Part shown: in pieces, positions 53,375-64,000 of the stretch
Numbering within the stretch: position 1 is the stretch's first letter
Layout of the letters: each line of letters starts with the position of its first letter
From: Curvularia sp. ZM96
Taxonomy: Eukaryota > Ascomycota > Dothideomycetes > Pleosporales > Pleosporaceae
DNA length: 64,000 nt
Reading direction: 5' to 3'
Assembly (NCBI GenBank): GCA_022457065.1
Contig: JAJGBQ010000001.1
Coordinates: forward strand, 4,650,001 to 4,714,000
Notes under the pieces: generated by a model
Told to the model about the DNA's origin: nothing
Seen by the model: only the letters and a program-made list of their open reading frames with translations
Database searches by the model: none
Made by a program: the position numbers and the translations under genes

Positions 53375-54134
53375 TTTTGATGAAAGACAGAGAAATTGAT
53401 GCAAATATATCAGTACAAAAAAACCGATTGCAGAGAGGAGCTATTGTAACTATCCATCAAGGTTGTTCAAGTGAGAAAAATCGAGACTCTGGATTAGTGG
53501 GGTCGAAAGGAAAATTTTGCGGGGTAAAAAAAACTCAAGTTTAGCGTAGACTATTCCAGAGCACAAGTGCTTGTGTGGTGGACACACGGGATAAACCACT
53601 CAACTTAAAATAGCGCATAGAGTATAAGATCTAAGAAACAGTCTTAAATGTGTTCTATACCTTACTATCCTCATAGCCACTGTTCTGCACCCTCCTCTGG
53701 TCACTCTCCTGCTACACTTCCTAGGTTAAGTCAACTAGACGCTTTGGAATCCCCAAGACATATACAGTCTATTATAGTCGTGACAGGCATTAGATATAGG
53801 GTCTATATACGAGTTGTAGCAAGTTTTCTGATCCAAATCCCTGGGGAGAAAAAAAAAAGAACTCCTGGGCTCTCCGGCCCTGCATACTCCAAGCTAATCA
53901 ACAGAAAAGAATTAGGTCGGGGGTGGGGGCCATTACACGGTGATAGATACTCAATCTCTTTCGTACATGCGCGCGTATGTGGAAACAAGTGCTTTTCGCC
54001 TTTGGTAGAATGAATATTCCCTTCCTCCTCTTGGATGTCGTTTTCTCCTGTTTTCTCAATCCAAAGATGTCCACCATACTCGAGGATGAATTGTGGCTGG
54101 TTGTTGGTTTCCCTTCGATTCCCTCCTCTTACAC
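53375..54134. other. Intergenic, tRNA to bHLH gene
   Basis: This 760-bp AT-rich region includes the upstream side of the tRNA and the 3' UTR of the bHLH gene, with short A runs (for example near 53850). No gene is supported. Confidence 0.5.
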
Positions 54135-55076
54135 CTATGAATCCATAAGATAGTCATCCAGCGATTGATTCCTGCGATCTGTTCCCCGCATCATGCCTGC
54201 CTGATTTCTTCTTAATTGCTCAACCTCTTGCTTTAGCGCATCTCTTTCCTTCTCAATGGTTTGAATGTACTCAATTGCGCTCGACAAAATGGTCGCTTTG
54301 CTGGGTTTCGGTTGTCCGATTGCGCCCGCGCCATCGCTCTGTCGAAGTGTTGGTACCGCCTTCCGCAGTCTCTCGAGCTCCGAGTTGAGACCTTCGCGGT
54401 ACTTGCGCTCGACTTGGTTATGTGGCTGACGCCTCGAGGATTGACTTTTCGAAGTCGGCGATGTAACGGCAGGTTGACCATCGGTCGTTTTACGGTCCAT
54501 CTTCGGGCGACCCCGCTTCCTGGTTGGTCGTTTGGGCGTTGAAGACTCCGAGGCCGACGCAGGTGACGAAGGGGATTCGCGCTTCAGCATGTGGGGGCTT
54601 AGGGATGGGGAGACGGCTTGATGCGGTGCGTCCCCACAATGTGATGAGGATTGTGACGTTGCTGTTGTGGTCGTCGTCGCCGTTGTGAGCGGAGAGAAAG
54701 AACCAGGTTCGCCAGCCTGTGGTGGTGTAGGTCGTATCGAGAATTCACTTCTATATTGCGCATATTGTGGATATTGCGGCTGATTGAAAGCGTGGGGAAA
54801 CGGTTGCTGATTGATTGCAGATGGCATTCCGGATCCCGGCAACTTTGAAGATGCTCTTGCCTGAAGTTTGGACGACATGTTCGAGGCGCCCTCGACAGAG
54901 GTGGTGGGCTGGTCGAAGAAGGTATCCGAGTCGAAGAAGGGATTCAGCGTGTAGTCGGGACCTTGGTTGAAGACATCGTTGAGATAGGGATTGTCGAAGT
55001 AATTTGAGTACGGCATGGCCTCAGGTTGGGGTGAGTCTCGGGTGTTGGGCGCTTTCGTATTGTTAGAGTCGTTCAT
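54135..55076 (-). CDS. bHLH transcription factor with SREBP-type tyrosine
   Basis: This single-exon gene encodes 313 residues. The N-terminal 170 residues are Ser/Thr/Pro/Gln-rich with many aromatic residues (YSNYFDNPYLNDVFNQGPDY), likely an activation region. A basic stretch (KRPTRKRGRPKMDRKT) precedes the bHLH: RRQPHNQVERKYREGLNSEL, then ERLRKAVPTLRQS, a loop of Gly/Ala/Pro, and SKATILSSAIEYIQTIEKER leading into a leucine-rich coiled coil. In the basic region the residue that is Arg in most E-box bHLH proteins is Tyr (ERKYR), as in SREBPs. No transmembrane helices follow, unlike full SREBPs, so it resembles soluble fungal relatives such as the SrbB type (sterol, hypoxia or carbohydrate regulation). 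The target genes are unknown. Confidence 0.85.
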   Translation of the reverse strand: MNDSNNTKAPNTRDSPQPEAMPYSNYFDNPYLNDVFNQGPDYTLNPFFDSDTFFDQPTTSVEGASNMSSKLQARASSKLPGSGMPSAINQQPFPHAFNQPQYPQYAQYRSEFSIRPTPPQAGEPGSFSPLTTATTTTTATSQSSSHCGDAPHQAVSPSLSPHMLKRESPSSPASASESSTPKRPTRKRGRPKMDRKTTDGQPAVTSPTSKSQSSRRQPHNQVERKYREGLNSELERLRKAVPTLRQSDGAGAIGQPKPSKATILSSAIEYIQTIEKERDALKQEVEQLRRNQAGMMRGTDRRNQSLDDYLMDS

Positions 55077-56626
55077 CAGCTCAGAACGAGTTCGAGGGTG
55101 ATTGGGTATGGTTGAATGATCGAAATAGAACTTATGTTGTAGTTAATAGCCGTGGCTGAAGAATTGACGAGCTATGACAAACAGTGCTCTGGGTCGGCAC
55201 CACCAAGCGTTTAATAAGACAAAGATACGAGAACGTAATTGTATCGACGATTCCAGAACGGCATAGCCAATCAGGTGGGTAATCGTTGCTTGTGACCTGC
55301 CTGAAATTCAGGTCGTAGGCCAATCAATTTCCGGCGTAATGGTTCAGTCAACTGCGGATGCTTCGAGTAGCTGTAGGGTAATCCCAAAATCGCAAGGTAC
55401 TTGTGGATCCGTCCTTCCGTTAATCCTCGCGGGCATGCCGCACCTGCGAGCTTTGCAAAGCATGTAATAGCCGTTGCAGCATCTGGATTTTTGAGATGCT
55501 GCATCTGTCGAACGATGAGCACCCCATCGGTATCGCCCGGTAACAAGAGTATCTCGTGCTGGTGCCGAGCGCAAACTTCCACTGGGCCGAACAAAAGTCG
55601 TATTCCGCGTATACTCCGAGACCGATATGCCGGTACCGCTGATTCACGCCGCAAGGATGAAACATTTTCTTAGGCAAGTAGTTCAACAACTGGTCATTGC
55701 GTTCGGACACGTTTGTTGTACGTAGTGCCGCAGTAGTATCCGCGGAGCTCAATTGTAAGAGTTTTGGCTTCTTTCACGGTTGTACTGTGGATTAGAAATA
55801 TACCACAGCAACCTGGGAAACGTTGATCGCTCGTACGTAGTGTCTTCGTCAGAGGTCGCCCACCCCTGGGGACACATGTCCGTCAACGTGTGTGCCTAGT
55901 CTTGACCCAGTCACCGAGACGTCCGAGAGCAGCTTACATAGGCGACTAACTGCTTACCGGAATGCAGGGAGCAAATTGATCAAGACCCTGTGATGCTCCA
56001 GCTTTGCTTTCACGTGTAAACGGCGGGTCGCGTAGGCGGGACGCTCATTGTAGCGCGCCGGGGGATGCCAACGGGCGTTTCCGCTATCCTTACAGGGCTT
56101 GGAAATAGTCCGGGCATTATGAGAGAAGCGTTTTCGATAGCATGCCTCTGCATTGCACATGTGGCTGTGGGCAGTTTGGCGGATTGGCCGACCAGTTGGT
56201 GAAAATGGCGTGACACTGGGCCGACAGGTCCCGATCGGGTAAATTTTAAGGCCTTGCGCCAGGATGACTGGGTGCCAAGACTCATGGGCACTGCCAATCT
56301 CTGTTGACTGCGCGTCTCGCTTCTTATGCCCAGTTCAGGTGTGTTAACTGCTTTCGTCGTCCTCGTAGCTGTTCGTTAGTAAAATGGACATTGCACAGCC
56401 GCGCCAGTCGGTTCTGCACTCGTCTCAAAGGGCGTGCGGATAGACAACATGAATCCAGCAGTGCCAGGTCGTTGTTTGCGCAGTAGAGAGAATTCCGCTG
56501 ACTCGGGATATCTCTGCCAAGTAGGTTGGATGTTAATGCCTATGATTTCTCAAGGTACCTGCGTTGCAGCCCCGCCACCCCTCACCAAGCATCCCATCCC
56601 CGGGCTCCAGGCTTCACATCTTCAGC
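55077..56626. other. Divergent intergenic region, bHLH / metallophosphoesterase
   Basis: This 1.55-kb region should hold both promoters. A 127-codon minus frame (55271..55654, containing QMQHLKNPDAATAITCFAKL) has protein-like composition and might be a small or decayed gene, but no family, splice structure or homologue can be shown, so it is not called. Confidence 0.4.
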
Positions 56627-57671
56627 ATGTCTGCTATAATCGCAACGCCGACACCCGGTCACATAAAGACCCGTTTCCTTATCATCTCTGATACACACTC
56701 TGCCTCTCCCTCGGAGAATGCTGACAACAATGGCACCGCTTTCCGTCCACCGCTCCCCAGAGTAGATGTGCTCCTCCATTGCGGCGATTTGACCATGATT
56801 GGCCTTTTGAGAGAGTACGAAAAGACGCTGGACATGATGGAGGGCATCGATGCTGGTCTGAAGCTCGTTATTGCTGGTAACCATGATATCACTTTGGATG
56901 CGGAGTACTACGATACACAGGGCCAGCGCATGCATAGGCGAGAATATGACAAAGATTTACCGGCTAGGGCAAGAGAGCTATGGACAGGTGAACGAGCTAA
57001 ACGGGCTGGTGTAACCTATCTCGACGAGGGAGTGCATTCATTTGTGCTGGATAACGGGGCACATCTGCGGGTAAAGCGCACTGTCATAGCGGGATTTTCC
57101 TGTTACGGCTGACATCCTCTAGGTCTATGCATCCGCTTACCAGCCAGAATTCTGTCGTTGGGCATTTCCCTACAATCGGCATGAAGACCGCTTTAATCCC
57201 CCTCACCAATGCACCCCCAATGCTAAACCCATTGCTGAGAACCCTGTTCCCGATTATCCCAACATTGACGTCATGATGACCCATGGCCCCCCTCTAGGTG
57301 TCCTAGACAAAATCAAGACAGGGGAACTGGTTGGCTGTGAACATCTGCTTCGAGCTGCTCGGCGCTGCAGACCCCGTTTACACTGCTTCGGACACATTCA
57401 CGAAGGGTGGGGTGCAGAAAAGGTGGTGTGGAATAATGATGAGCTCGATGTCAAGCCTCAGCATTATATACAAAAAGTGCATGCCATACATGTTGACGAG
57501 GAGAAGTCAAGGGAAGAGAGAGCGGTGGCACTGGACATTGGCCAGGGAAGCAAAGATGCAGTCGAGTTCGGAAAAGAGACTTTGATGGTCAATGCCAGCA
57601 TCATGACACTGCGTTACGATACATGGAACGCACCGTGGCTGGTGGATCTGGATCTCGAGCGAGCAAAGTAG
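56627..57671 (+). CDS. Calcineurin-like metallophosphoesterase
   Basis: Exons 56627..57070 and 57123..57671 encode 330 residues; the 52-nt intron (GTAAAG...CTCTAG) keeps frame between AHLR and VYASAYQPEF. The five metal-binding blocks are present: FLIISDTHS, LLHCGDLTMIG, VIAGNHDITLD, DVMMTHGPPLG and HCFGHIHEGWG. This is the order and spacing of MPPED-type phosphoesterases (class III, two-metal centre), which hydrolyse phosphate mono- or diesters. No signal peptide or membrane helix is seen, so it is likely cytosolic. The start at 56627 (MSAIIATPTPGHIKTRF) is preferred over an upstream in-frame ATG. The substrate is unknown. Confidence 0.92.
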
Positions 57672-59985
57672 ACTTGTCCATAGGATTTTTGCTTGCACGT
57701 ATGCCTTTTAGGAGTGTCTTCAAAGACCAAGTCTTCTCCTAAGCCTCATTGCAAGCATCGGCTCTGTGAATTAAATGTAAATAGCTCATATCTTGTTAGA
57801 CGTCATCGGTATTAGACATATAGCGAAGCTCTATATACACACAGCTGCGTCTTCGCGAAGTGGGCTTAGACTCGCTCATAGAATTTGTCGCTGAATCCAA
57901 TGCGAGTTGGCATACTTCCATCGTTCGGCTCTTGTTTTATGCTGCCTAAGAATAAATACAGTCTTGTTTTGATCCAACTGGGTGAACAGATACAATACAA
58001 CATAAATCCAGGTTTCAAGTTATCTTAGGGATAGACGTGAGCCTTGGTTTAGTTAGTTCTAAGTATTTTATAACAATGAGCTTTCTCTAAACAAACTATC
58101 AGTATTGCAATGAATATCCACAGTTGCTCGAAAGCTCTGGAAGCGAAAGATAGATGTGACACGCCAAATTCAAAACACATCTGAAATACTTAAGGGGTGG
58201 GAATTTCGAAAACCGCGATAGTGATAAGTCAAATGTCATTTGGCATCAATATCGACAAGATCACGCAGTCAGTACTTGCCTACTGATGATGGTGTTGCAG
58301 ACTTGCTCTCTTGAGGTCACCCAAAAAGTCATCCGTGTCCCTCTATCAAGCGCTCCTAGACTTGAGTTCATTCTGAAGACGTTCTTCGTATCGAATGGAG
58401 CTTAGTATGAGGCAAACCGCTTGGCCTCGTCGTAATCGACATCCTAAGTGACTACTAGGTTGACGCTTACCTTAACTAGTCTGAAACCCTCGCCTTATTT
58501 TGGTCAGTATCGACTGGAAATCAGAGCATCAAGAATTTCTTCAGAGCTGCAGTCTTTAATTTTTCATTTATATCAAGTGAAGTCGTTCCCACCAACAATT
58601 CCTGCTGTAAAACGAAATCAAGGAATAGTCCGGAGTACTAGCAGAACAGTGTTCTCATAGAATCTTGTTCTGCATAGGAGTCTGACAAGAGAACGTGTCT
58701 ACTGCAGTTTGTACGTCATATAGGTTATACAGCATACTCTCACAGAACTATGTCACAGCCTCAAAGCCACTTAATGGTCAAGGAGATTTGTCAACTAGAT
58801 CAACATACATTGAAAACGGTTCCTACGGCTCGCGAGTGGAACATACTGTAGTATACTAGCACCAGTCACTTTAGCTCGCGACACTGTTTCTACTTGAAAG
58901 CTTTGGTCAAACATTTCTCTCGTGAGTATCTGCCCAGTTCTTTTGCGTCGGACCGCAAACGACGCACTGAATTGCCATTCTCACCTCCGCAATCGCTGCG
59001 TTGCGTTTGCTCGCCCCACACAATCTCACACCCACCCCCTCACTATTGTTTGCTACCCAGCATATCCCTTCAAGTATATATATCACAAAATTACCCATTA
59101 TTCCATCAAGCAACTCGACATAGCCTCATTCGGGTGGGCCTCTTAGCACAGATACCAGTGGCTGGTATAGGTTCACGTTGAGCAATCAACTCGTTGAAGA
59201 AATTCAATCAGGAACATGGGCTGCGAGCTAGGGGTGCGCTTGCCAACCGTAGAACCACTGTTCGATCCGGGGGCATGGCGTAGGGCAGCAGGGCGTGTCG
59301 GCTTGATATTTTTTGCCTTTTTTTTTTGTTTGGCTCTCAGTGAAAGCAGTGACGTGTGTTGCCCGTTTGCGTAGTGTGGCGCCTGGCAATGTATGTATCT
59401 AGGAGGGCACCTCCCTCCGTCTCCGTAGCTTTAACATGACATGAGAAGAATACAGAAATCTACTAACTAGGACATCGATCGCTTTTATAACCAAGGCCTC
59501 GAGAGGTATAGTTTGAAAGAGTAAGGAAGAGAGGTTGGTTGATAGAAGTGACTTGGGAGATTTTGCAAGAAACACAAGGTGTAGTAAATAGATGAGGGGT
59601 GGGTAATCAAAAGCGCTTCGAGTACTCTAGGACATGTCACGTCTAAGATATATTGTTTGACATTCAGTTGCTTGACGATGCATGAAATAAATCCACGTGT
59701 GAGATCTCAGTGGCTAGCGAAGTGAATGGGATGTTAATTAGCTTGAAGGAGAAGAGGATGGGAAAATTTGCTTTTAGTGATTTGCTGCAGTTTTCTGCAC
59801 ATGTATGTCAACGTGCATAGGGGAGTATAGTGATGAGATTTCTTGAAGTCAGCCCCGTAGTACTTGCCCTCACCTTGTTCATCGAGCTTCATTTTGGCGG
59901 CACCTTTCCACAGCTGGAGCCTTTAGTTCTTAGACGGAGAAGAGGATAGTGAAGAAACTGACAAACACCACTTCAACACGACAAC
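57672..59985. other. Long AT-rich gene-free region with possible decayed coding remnant
   Basis: This 2.3-kb stretch holds no intact gene. At 58261..58450 on the minus strand an otherwise protein-like frame (DVDYDEAKRFASY, stop, APFDTKNVFRMNSSLGALDR) is broken by a TAA at 58402..58404 and a TAG at 58445..58447, which may be a pseudogene fragment. A run of T residues lies near 59318. Confidence 0.4.
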
Positions 59986-60485
59986 ATGGTAGAAGACGAC
60001 ACTACCCAAGACGTAATTGAGTGGCACTGTTCTTCTCCAACCATCTTCTCCTTCGATCTCGAACGTATTTTCGAAGTCGTAGATAATACCAGACGAGTAC
60101 ACCATCTACCAAACGGCCATGTAATACAACCCTCTCTCCCCACCTCCAATCCCAACCCCGAGGCCCAAAAATTCCTCCACACACGTATGTCACTACCTCA
60201 AGTTCTAGATCCCCTCAGCATCTCACTTCCTTCCTAGCCTTGTCCCCAGCAAACTTTACCGCCATCACGCTCGATTCAACGCGACCAAGCACTTCAGCTC
60301 TCTTGCTATGTCCAACCTATCACAAGCAAAAGACTCACACACACGCTTATGCGTTTACGCAACATAAATGCCTCACCACCGCATTACCTTCCATAAAACC
60401 AGAATCCCTTCAAGTCGGCGAGGTGGATTCGGCATGTAAGGCATTAGTAAAAGATTCAGGCGCCAAGCCGACGACAAGCAGCTGA
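59986..60485 (+). CDS. Small two-exon gene, unknown function
   Basis: Exons 59986..60184 and 60238..60485 encode 148 residues; the 53-nt intron (GTATGT...TCCTAG) keeps frame. The protein starts MVEDDTTQDVIEWHCSSPTI and reads HLPNGHVIQPSLPTSNPNPE before the junction. The second exon is Thr/Ser/His-rich (TALPSIKPESLQVGEVDSAC) and ends in GAKPTTSS. No domain, signal peptide or membrane helix is seen. The start context (CAACATGG) and clean splice sites support it, but the second exon could differ. It stands alone in a gene-poor region. Confidence 0.4.
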
Positions 60486-63411
60486 GAAAAGGACGAAGTG
60501 TGGGGAGATACACATGACTCTTTCACCGCGATATAACATGGGGATTGGGGTATGGGACTGAGTAAGTCGAGCCATCATCTGGCGGGTTTCTTCATCCGGC
60601 CCCGGCAGCGGACGTCACTTTGATCCCGAAGATTGTCACACACGCAAGTACATTACCGTGTTTGAGTACCCACAGGGGCAATATGAAAACATCCAATCAA
60701 CGGAGACTAAAACTCCAACACAGACCCCTGACCTGGGAGGCCCTACTATCTAACAATAAGAATTCCTGAGGGAAGGAGCGAAGTCACACATCATGTGTGT
60801 ATGGATATAGCGACCCCACCTAGAACAGTTGGACAAGTCATTCTCATTGTGTAGGGACAGGGGGTGTTGGCAACATGGAAGAACCTAGGATCGATAATTA
60901 TACCTTTTTCGGCAGGGATAAGGGAAGAGGCAAGATGGGGGAAGCCGTATAACAGCCAGGATATAGTCGGTTGTATGCTTCCAAATTCTTGGATCGGAAG
61001 CAGACACCCATCGAGTTTTAGGCCTGACACACTTTGTGCTACTGAGGTTTGTTCCAAGCAGGAGGGAAAAGAGATGGGGAACTGTGGGTGTGTTTGCCCA
61101 AAAAAAAAAGTAGAGAAGGAAAAAAACTTGATCAAAGATTTTGCGTCCTGGTCTTTCCTGTCTGGTAGTCGGACCGTCTTTCCAGCGATTCCCGAAAACA
61201 ATTGCCATGGTGTCTTAAAACAGAACAAGCAGGATGGAGCATGGGAACATGGTGCATGGAGGCAAACAGTGGGAACGAAGAGGCTGGGAGTGGGTGAAGG
61301 AACAAGGTGGGCTAGGGGCTCCACAACCCAGTGTTCCGACTCCGAGTGACAGGAAAAGCTCGGATGACTTGCAGAATGTTGCTCAACTCGCCTTGCTCTC
61401 TCCACTTGCCTTGGTTCCGCGGACCAGCGGAAGAGAACCGCATGCACATCATCAGCCGCCAGCACACCCGCGGGCGCGGATGCGCGTTTGGCAGTAGTGA
61501 AAGAGGGCGAGAGAGAGAGACAGAGGGCGGGGCCCATGCATGAAGGAGATACACACACACGCATGTAAATACACACAGTATGCAGGTACTCCACACACAC
61601 AAACATACCCACCAACAGACTGTTTGTCCAACAAGAACAATGCATACCTAGATGACGAATATGCTGCTAGACTCGAATCGCGTTGGCACGGGGGGCACAA
61701 AAGTCAGCTTGCGCAATACTCTACCGATCAATGCGCGCAAGCGTCAACAAGCCTTCAGCTACGAAAGCTGCTAGAACAGAGGCACAGAGGCTTCTGGACG
61801 ACAAACCGCATCATGTACGTGATAGCGAAAAGGTCCGATTGCGCATCGTGGCGTTGACCGGTGGAGCAAATACAGACGCTCGCAGGTTGCTTCGTCCATC
61901 CAACTCACCTGCGTTGTGTTGTCAGATGCATGTGAGTGTGTGGCGTAGCTCGGATTTCCTGCCTGAGTCGGACAGAAGGATGTCATTCAGGATGGAAGAT
62001 TGACGGCTAATGAAGACCGAACGTGGCTTTCGCTATGTAGTGGAGGGTAGAGCGCATGGTTTACAGGTCACGCTGCTTTGCTTGTATGCAGCATATAGTG
62101 ATCTGTATGTTGCAGAAAGGCTGGGGGTCAGCAACAGCAGGCCGGCGGTTTATTGGTTGAGATACTGGAAAATGTAGTGGCTGCATTACTTTCTGACCCA
62201 TCAGTTTATCTCTAGGAATTCCTTTTTTTTCGCGTGCGCTTGGACAAGGATGAGTGCATTGGAAGGGGCCGAAAATGGTAAAGGAAAAAAATACGGAATA
62301 CATCATCGATACTGCGTATCCATCGGCTGTGGTGGAGTCCTGATGAGGCGGAACGGGAGGTACGGTGCGCGTCAGGGTAGCTGGCAAAAGACGCGGATAG
62401 ATGATGGGTCTGACAGGGTTCATGCACACAGTATACGGTATGAGACGCGACTCGCACTTCCGTTAGTGAAATGATGACTCGCCATGGCACTTGTTGGTTG
62501 CCTATGTGCCTAAAGAGGAGCTGAGACAGTAAGGGAGGGTCATTGTCCATGTGGATGGCCTTGGTTCGCCTTGCAGAGAGGGTGGAGTCGGAGAATCGCG
62601 ATTGCGTTGCAACCTTCCATTGCAGGGTCCAAGAGCCGATGAACTGTCACACGGCAACGGCCGACCTTGATAGCGCTAGTGACGTCTGTCCATGGAAAAT
62701 CGAGGCGGACGGTAGCTAGTGGTGTGTGAATGCGGCCACGCCGAGTGCATTTGCAGAGGTTGAAGGGGATTGGACTGGATGCAAACTTGGGCCAGGACGA
62801 AGAACCCACCGTGCCGACTAACCGGATGAAGCCAAGACTGGATTTCCTAGTACCAGAGAGACGCAACCAGTGGTATCGCTATGGTGCTGTAACATCGTGC
62901 TCAGCAAACATGGCGTCAGCAGATAGGGCTGCATGCTACGGTAACGGCCTGGGTACCATTGTTGTTTTTCGCAACGGTATTGGGGCTTCTAGAGCGACGG
63001 TTGTGCCGTAGTCGTGCGCTTCCTGGGGACCTTTGTCGAGTACGTACTACTATTAGAATACGGCGGGCTTTCTCACATGGTTGCAACACGAACGCGCATG
63101 CATAGCCATGCTCGATACGACTCCTGCATATCCACTACGCTGCGAGCTAGTGATTCAACGCACCCTCTCCACATGCAGACCCCCTTCCACAGCACAAGCC
63201 CGCTCCCCAAAGCCCAGGGAATGGAATCCTGCAGTAGCTGCTGGGTGGGAATAAGCAAAACCCACCCCCTCTCGTAACCAGGATCCATTGAGCCCACATT
63301 TTCTTATCCTCTTGTGTTTAGTCGGAAACAATCTGTCTGCTTCACAACCAAGCCCTTTGCAGTAACAGCACCGAGAGGATCATCAGCAGCCGAGGCTTTT
63401 CTCCTTGATAA
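60486..63411. other. Long gene-free region (2.9 kb)
   Basis: No supported gene. It contains a CA-rich stretch at about 61549..61620 and a 284-codon minus frame (60791..61645) that translates to a Cys/Ser/Pro-rich sequence lacking any motif, signal or splice pattern, which I reject. Base composition is mixed. Confidence 0.45.
61549..61620. repeat. CA-rich low-complexity stretch
   Basis: Several short (CA)n runs (ACACACACACGC, ACACACAG, CCACACACACAAAC) lie within about 70 bp. Confidence 0.6.
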
Positions 63412-63742
63412 TGCATGATTCACACGACAGAAGTGATCAGCAGGCGTCGCTGTCGAAAACGACTCAAGCGCCTTTCCGGAGCAACGTCAACGGGCCTCCT
63501 TCCCGGCTGTGTGGTACCGGGGAAAAAGTCGTGTCCAAGTGAACGGAGGCCGTGGACAAAAAGCAATCTCCGCTCCTCCGCACTACGCAGCAGTATGGTC
63601 TCGAGCTCCGGAATTGGAAGGATCAAGGCTGCCCTGGTATTCACGCCAAACAGCCTCAGCGAGTGTGTCGGTCCAAGAGGGGCGTGGAGAACAATAAGTG
63701 GGCAAAAATAGCTGCTTGCCTCTTCTAACCTCTTTCTGCTAG

Positions 63743-64000
63743 CCGAGGCAGCGTCCCCCTCCCCCTGGAAGCTTTATGTCGCGCAACATATCCGTCGGCC
63801 TGAGGCAGGTCTGGATGGAGAAGAGGTCTGGGCGTCGTTTGTGCAATCTCGTGGAATTACGAGTCCTTTGCCAGCCAGCTGGCTCCAACTCTATAATACC
63901 GGCTTCGCTTACACGCAGGACTTCAAACGTCATACCAAAGTTTTTGCCGAGAGCCCGTTAAGATTACAGTTTGCGCAAAGCCGAGGTACCGGCGCCTTGC
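63743..64000 (+). CDS. Probable internal/5' exon of a gene running off the right edge
   Basis: After a good acceptor (CTTTCTGCTAG at 63732..63742) the frame starting with codon GAG at 63745 stays open for 85 codons to the window end. It reads like protein: SPWKLYVAQHIRRPEAGLDG, EEVWASFVQSRGITSPLPAS, WLQLYNTGFAYTQDFKRHTK, then VFAESPLRLQFAQSRGTGAL. Upstream, MHDSHDRSDQQASLSKTTQA begins at 63412 with a possible donor at 63512 whose phase matches, and another protein-like segment (QYGLELRNWKDQGCPGIHAK near 63586..63645) lies between, so the upstream exon pattern is not settled. I do not recognise the family. The call rests on frame, splice site and composition only. Confidence 0.4.

Noticed and set aside
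55271..55654. 127-codon minus-strand frame upstream of the bHLH gene
   Set aside because: Protein-like in places, but two other frames over the same DNA are also open and no family or splice structure supports it.
60791..61645. 284-codon minus-strand open frame in a gene-free region
   Set aside because: Cys/Ser/Pro-rich translation, covers a CA-rich low-complexity stretch, no domain, no splice pattern and no family resemblance.

Overview
The window is a nuclear segment of a filamentous ascomycete (Pezizomycotina; Dothideomycetes/Pleosporales is my best guess from gene content, not a tested placement). Evidence: most genes are split by short introns (about 45-90 nt, GTAAGT-type donors, CAG/TAG acceptors); the gene set includes a HET-domain protein, fungal ferric reductase and Ctr transporter, a GPI-anchored protein and chitin-synthase activator Skt5; there is a dispersed 5S rRNA gene and an intron-containing tRNA-Lys. 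Exon joins were worked out by hand from splice signals, frame closure and family similarity, and each listed spliced CDS length is divisible by three.

Layout. 1-9.2 kb: 3' part of a GH35 beta-galactosidase, a HET-domain gene, Skt5/Chs4-like chitin synthase activator with a CaaX tail, and the bc1-complex assembly factor CBP4. 9.5-19 kb: Rad1/XPF nuclease, eIF1A, a small basic unknown protein, a GPI-anchored protein resembling a deuterolysin-type zincin but lacking the HExxH residues, and a C2H2-like zinc-finger protein. 19-27.8 kb is accessory-looking: a membrane protein of unknown function, an inverted-repeat element, a solo LTR (TG...CA, 5-bp target duplication ATAGA), an MFS transporter and a lone 5S rRNA gene in long gene-poor DNA. 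27.8-39.2 kb is a housekeeping block: fumarase, a RING protein, a Dbf2/Sid2-type NDR kinase, and SMC5. 40.5-49.4 kb: a small single-pass membrane protein, a ferric/cupric reductase and a Ctr copper transporter transcribed divergently from one intergenic region, a secreted M14 carboxypeptidase, an Ap4A phosphorylase-like protein and a small coiled-coil protein. 50.3-60.5 kb: a bromodomain protein (NuA4 Bdc1/Brd8 type), tRNA-Lys(CTT), a bHLH factor with the SREBP-type tyrosine, a metallophosphoesterase and a small unknown gene. 60.5-64 kb is almost gene-free until a probable partial gene at the right edge.

Functional links: the reductase/Ctr pair forms a plausible high-affinity copper (and iron) uptake unit, reduction followed by Cu(I) import, and the Ctr gene carries ten perfect 8-bp repeats just before its start codon. 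Other neighbours look like ordinary fungal gene mixing. I saw no secondary-metabolite cluster, CRISPR array or clearly unprecedented multigene system; the most unusual items are the copper/iron pair with its repeat leader, the pseudoprotease-like GPI protein and the LTR/inverted-repeat island.
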